From positions 1 to 7,378 of the forward strand of contig JAITWV010000160.1 in NCBI GenBank assembly GCA_031285105.1: DNA of 7,378 nucleotides. Direction: 5' to 3'. Every line of letters starts with the position of its first letter. Positions within the stretch are counted from its first letter, which is position 1. Shown here piece after piece: positions 5,310-7,378 of the stretch. Position numbers and translations under genes: made by a program. The notes beneath the pieces were generated by a model that saw only the letters and a program-made list of their open reading frames with translations, was not told the DNA's origin and did no database searches. The stretch comes from Streptococcaceae bacterium (lineage in GTDB: Bacteria; Bacillota; Bacilli; Lactobacillales; Streptococcaceae).

Positions 5310-6113
5310 ATGGAAAATTTTAATATTCGACTAGAAACGCCTAGTGATGATTTCGCAGTTGAAAATATGACCAGAGATGCTTTTTGGAATCAAATTATGA
5401 ATCCGACAAGTAAAATTTGTGATGAGCATTATTTAACACACAAAATTCGTCGCAGTTCAGCGTATGTGCCGCAGTTAGATTTTGTCGCAGAAATTGATGG
5501 GCGAATTGTGGGCAATATTGTTTATACGCAATGTCAAATAACAAAGGATAATGACATCAAGCACACGATGCTGACCTTTGGACCATTAGCTGTACATCCA
5601 GATTTTCAAAACAAAGGAATTGGTCAAGCATTGATGAAACACTCTTTTGAAGTAGCAAGAAAGCTTGGTTATAAAGCTATTTTTATTTTCGGTCACGCAG
5701 ATTATTATCCAAAAGTCGGATTTGAACGTGCAGGAGAATATGGTATAACCGCATCTGATGGTTCAACCTTTGATGCATTTATGGTTTATCCTTTATTGCC
5801 CAATGCACTAAAAGGAATTAAAGGAAAATTAACCATCGATCCAGTTTTTTATTCAATAAATGAAGCGGATGTGTTAGAATTTGACAAGCAATTTCGCGTG
5901 AAAAAACGTTACATAAAAAAACGCATCTCTTTATTAGACGGAAAAATTAGCGAGGGTGCCAAAGAAGCAATCACTGAGTTAGTATTTAAGTTTTTAGATG
6001 AAATGCCTTTTAAAAGTGAGCGAGAATTATTAGAACTTGAAGGCATGACACAAAAAGATATAAAAATAATAAAAAAAATTGTCCGAGAATATGGCATTAT
6101 GTGGGGCAAATAG
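5310..6113 (+). CDS. YhbS-like GNAT N-acetyltransferase with extra C-terminal domain
   Basis: A 267-residue protein. Residues 1 to about 165 form a GNAT acetyltransferase domain. The acetyl-CoA pyrophosphate loop is in LAVHPDFQNKGIGQALMKH (Q100-x-x-G103-x-G105). YYPKVGFERAGEYGI (132-146) matches YhbS-type (COG3153) proteins, which are about 165 residues long. The acceptor substrate is unknown. About 100 further residues follow, first a linker, then a Lys-rich helical region (about 190-267) ending with a stretch that could be a helix-hairpin-helix (ELLELEGMTQKDIKIIKKIV). GGAG (5301-5304) lies five bases before ATG. It is first gene of an operon; its stop codon overlaps the next gene's ribosome site, so the two are probably translationally coupled. 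Confidence 0.88.
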   Translation: MENFNIRLETPSDDFAVENMTRDAFWNQIMNPTSKICDEHYLTHKIRRSSAYVPQLDFVAEIDGRIVGNIVYTQCQITKDNDIKHTMLTFGPLAVHPDFQNKGIGQALMKHSFEVARKLGYKAIFIFGHADYYPKVGFERAGEYGITASDGSTFDAFMVYPLLPNALKGIKGKLTIDPVFYSINEADVLEFDKQFRVKKRYIKKRISLLDGKISEGAKEAITELVFKFLDEMPFKSERELLELEGMTQKDIKIIKKIVREYGIMWGK

Positions 6114-6121
6114 GAGTAGCT

Positions 6122-6628
6122 ATGTTAGGGTTAAACAGCAAAAAATTAAGACTGATTCGCTTAAATGAAGAACATTTTAAATTATTGTTTCAAGATTTCC
6201 GTAAATTAGAAAAACGAATGGATGCTTTTCCTTCAAAACAGGAACCAACCAATGAATACCTAGAGGCAATGGAAGTTTCATTAAACGAAGGCATCCGTGA
6301 TTTTGAAAATTTCCAATGGTATGCGCCGTGGCAAATTATTGATAAAAAAGAAAATCAAATCATCGGAAGTATTGGTTTTAAAGGCAGCCCTAATGAAAAA
6401 GGTGAAGTTGAAATTGGTTATGGCATCAATGAAGAATTTCAAGGATTAGGACTAGCCACCGAGGCAGTGAGTGTTCTTTCCAGATGGGCATTCAGGCAAG
6501 GAACAGTCAATACAATCTTTGCAGAAACGAAAAAAAATGACCTTGCTTCGACTCGTGTTTTGGAAAAAAACAATTTTAAACATGTCGGAAAAAAAGAGAA
6601 TTCTATTTATTGGCAGTTAAATAGATAA
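6122..6628 (+). CDS. RimJ/RimL-like GNAT N-acetyltransferase
   Basis: A 168-residue protein of the Acetyltransf_3 group (RimJ/RimL-like). 'LNSKKLRLIRLNEEHF' is the typical first strand. WQIIDKKENQIIGSIGF and EIGYGINEEFQGLGLATEAV carry the acetyl-CoA loop (Q-G-L-G-L-A). ASTRVLEKNNFKHVG is the usual C-terminal motif. Family members acetylate ribosomal-protein N-termini, other peptides or small amines; the target here is not evident. ATG 6122 is chosen over the upstream in-frame GTG 6101 because AGGAG (6112-6116) lies five bases before it and overlaps the preceding stop. Twelve bases separate it from the next gene. Confidence 0.9.
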   Translation: MLGLNSKKLRLIRLNEEHFKLLFQDFRKLEKRMDAFPSKQEPTNEYLEAMEVSLNEGIRDFENFQWYAPWQIIDKKENQIIGSIGFKGSPNEKGEVEIGYGINEEFQGLGLATEAVSVLSRWAFRQGTVNTIFAETKKNDLASTRVLEKNNFKHVGKKENSIYWQLNR

Positions 6629-6640
6629 AAGGAGTGAAAA

Positions 6641-6877
6641 ATGGAAAAGTGGCTTGATGAATATTTAAAACAAAAACCTTTCACCACAGCAGACTATCAA
6701 CCAGAATGGCAAGCACATCGCTATCTCATAAATGGCAAAATGTTTGCGATGATTGGTGGAGATAAAGAAGGAACTGAAATTCTGACCGTAAAGCTAAAAC
6801 CAGAAAATGGCGAGATGCTACGCGAAGAATTTAAAGACAGTATTGTTCCAGGTTATTACATGAATAAAATTAACTGA
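6641..6877 (+). pseudogene. MmcQ/YjbR-family gene, 3' end lost
   Basis: A 78-residue product with a good ribosome site (GGAG six bases before ATG). It matches the N-terminal two thirds of MmcQ/YjbR proteins: a short N-terminal helix, HRYLINGKMFAMIGGD, a strand with LTVKLKPENGEMLREEF, then VPGYYMNK. Intact members have about 115-120 residues and continue MNK-x-HW into the second half of the fold. Here the protein departs from the family right after MNK and stops two codons later. YjbR-like proteins have a DNA-binding-like (CyaY-like) fold with uncertain function. It is last in the acetyltransferase operon. A mobile element carrying the adjacent recombinase gene most likely split it. Confidence 0.8.
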
Positions 6878-6885
6878 ACGTAATC
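6863..6885. mobile_element. Probable attachment-site junction of the recombinase-borne element
   Basis: Family homology of the MmcQ/YjbR product ends at MNK (codons up to 6868). The large serine recombinase gene ends 47 bases further on the other strand, at 6915. Serine recombinase genes commonly lie at the end of their element next to the attachment site. The junction is therefore placed near 6863-6885; the exact crossover dinucleotide cannot be seen without the other end or an empty site. Confidence 0.5.
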
Positions 6886-6916
6886 AGGGAATTATCTAAA
6901 AAAAATATAACTCCCT
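6886..6916. repeat. Inverted repeat at the recombinase 3' end
   Basis: AGGGAATTAT (6886-6895) and ATAACTCCCT (6907-6916) pair over ten positions with one A-C mismatch, around an A-rich loop. The right arm overlaps the recombinase stop codon. A T-run on the minus strand is in the loop rather than after the stem, so it is not a standard terminator. It could be a weak terminator or part of the recombinase attachment site. Confidence 0.5.
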
Positions 6917-7378
6917 AAAAAGCCCAATAAATACGCACATCATCAATACTAACTTCTACTTTTTCAATAAGTAAATTAACAATCTTCTTTTGTTCATCAT
7001 AGCCCATTGTGCGAATATCTGCTTCTTGCACTAATATATTCTTAATATTTTCAGCAGCCAGTTGTTGGCTGTTTTCTTGTGTTTCAGCAATGATTTTCTC
7101 TTTAATTGCTGATATTTCAAATTGAATGGGTGTTGATTGTTTTTTCAATTCGTCCATTGTAACCATATCTGCCATGTATAGATTAGATAGTTTTTGTAGC
7201 TTTTTTTGTAAATTTTCAATTTGATTTTCAAATGCTGAAATGTCAAACGGCTCTTGTTTATTATCAGAAATCATATCCTCAATGATAGAGGGTTCTTTTT
7301 GAATTCGGTATATTTCAGCAATGATTTTATTATCAATGTCTTCTTGCTTATATCGTGGAGTATCACACTTTTCGCCAT
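6915..7378 (-). CDS. Large serine recombinase, C-terminal part (partial, runs off the window)
   Basis: The last 153 residues of a large serine site-specific recombinase; the catalytic N-terminus lies beyond the right edge. The visible part starts GEKCDTPRYKQEDIDNKII, corresponding to the end of the zinc-ribbon domain (one Cys seen) and the 'Y.c..i.e..ld..i...i' region of the family. A long Lys/Glu/Gln-rich coiled-coil segment (NQIENLQKKLQKLSNLYMAD onward) follows, then the family's end LLIEKVEVSIDDVRIYWAF. The frame is open to the window edge without a stop. Such enzymes integrate and excise phages and integrative elements. The 3' end lies against the broken MmcQ/YjbR gene. Confidence 0.85.
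   Translation of the reverse strand, partial: GEKCDTPRYKQEDIDNKIIAEIYRIQKEPSIIEDMISDNKQEPFDISAFENQIENLQKKLQKLSNLYMADMVTMDELKKQSTPIQFEISAIKEKIIAETQENSQQLAAENIKNILVQEADIRTMGYDEQKKIVNLLIEKVEVSIDDVRIYWAF

Noticed and set aside
5909..6109. Minus-strand open frame opposite the first acetyltransferase
   Set aside because: Antisense shadow of the C-terminal domain, with no ribosome site or recognisable motif.
6101..6121. GTG 6101 as start of the second acetyltransferase
   Set aside because: ATG 6122 has AGGAG five bases upstream and gives the normal family N-terminus; the GTG has no ribosome site.

Overview
The window looks like the chromosome of a low-GC Gram-positive coccus of the Lactobacillales, most likely Enterococcus or a close relative. 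The basis is AT-rich DNA with strong AGGAGG-type ribosome sites, a Jag/KhpB (EloR) protein with a long acidic linker, GNAT and HAD housekeeping genes, and lantibiotic-type genes. The species cannot be fixed from the sequence alone. No RNA gene, CRISPR array or complete insertion sequence is visible.

Left part (1-3100), markedly AT-rich and accessory in character. After two hairpins at the left edge comes an AraC-type regulator on the minus strand. It is divergent from a promoter region with a cre-like (CcpA) box. On the plus strand follow a NisT/SpaT-like peptide exporter that breaks off just after Walker A, an orphan 3' gene fragment, and a 59-codon gene (2585-2764). The small gene has a class I lanthipeptide 'FNLN' leader box and a Ser/Thr/Cys-rich core. 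This is best read as a deletion-scarred class I lanthipeptide locus: exporter stump and precursor remain, while no LanB dehydratase, LanC cyclase or immunity gene is visible. A small DUF2442-like gene follows, then a strong terminator.

Middle part (3100-5200), core genome. jag/khpB lies on the minus strand with its own promoter and without yidC/rnpA next to it. It is divergent from a HAD hydrolase with an unusual C-terminal helical extension. A perfect 7+7 inverted repeat overlaps the HAD promoter -35 element.

Right part (5200-7378). A three-gene operon holds a YhbS-like acetyltransferase with an extra C-terminal domain, a RimJ/RimL-like acetyltransferase, and a MmcQ/YjbR-family gene. The last gene stops abruptly within its conserved 'MNK(x)HW' motif. 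Immediately after it begins the 3' end of a large serine recombinase on the opposite strand, running off the window. The simplest explanation is that a recombinase-borne mobile element integrated into the mmcQ/yjbR-like gene, and that the window stops just inside the element.
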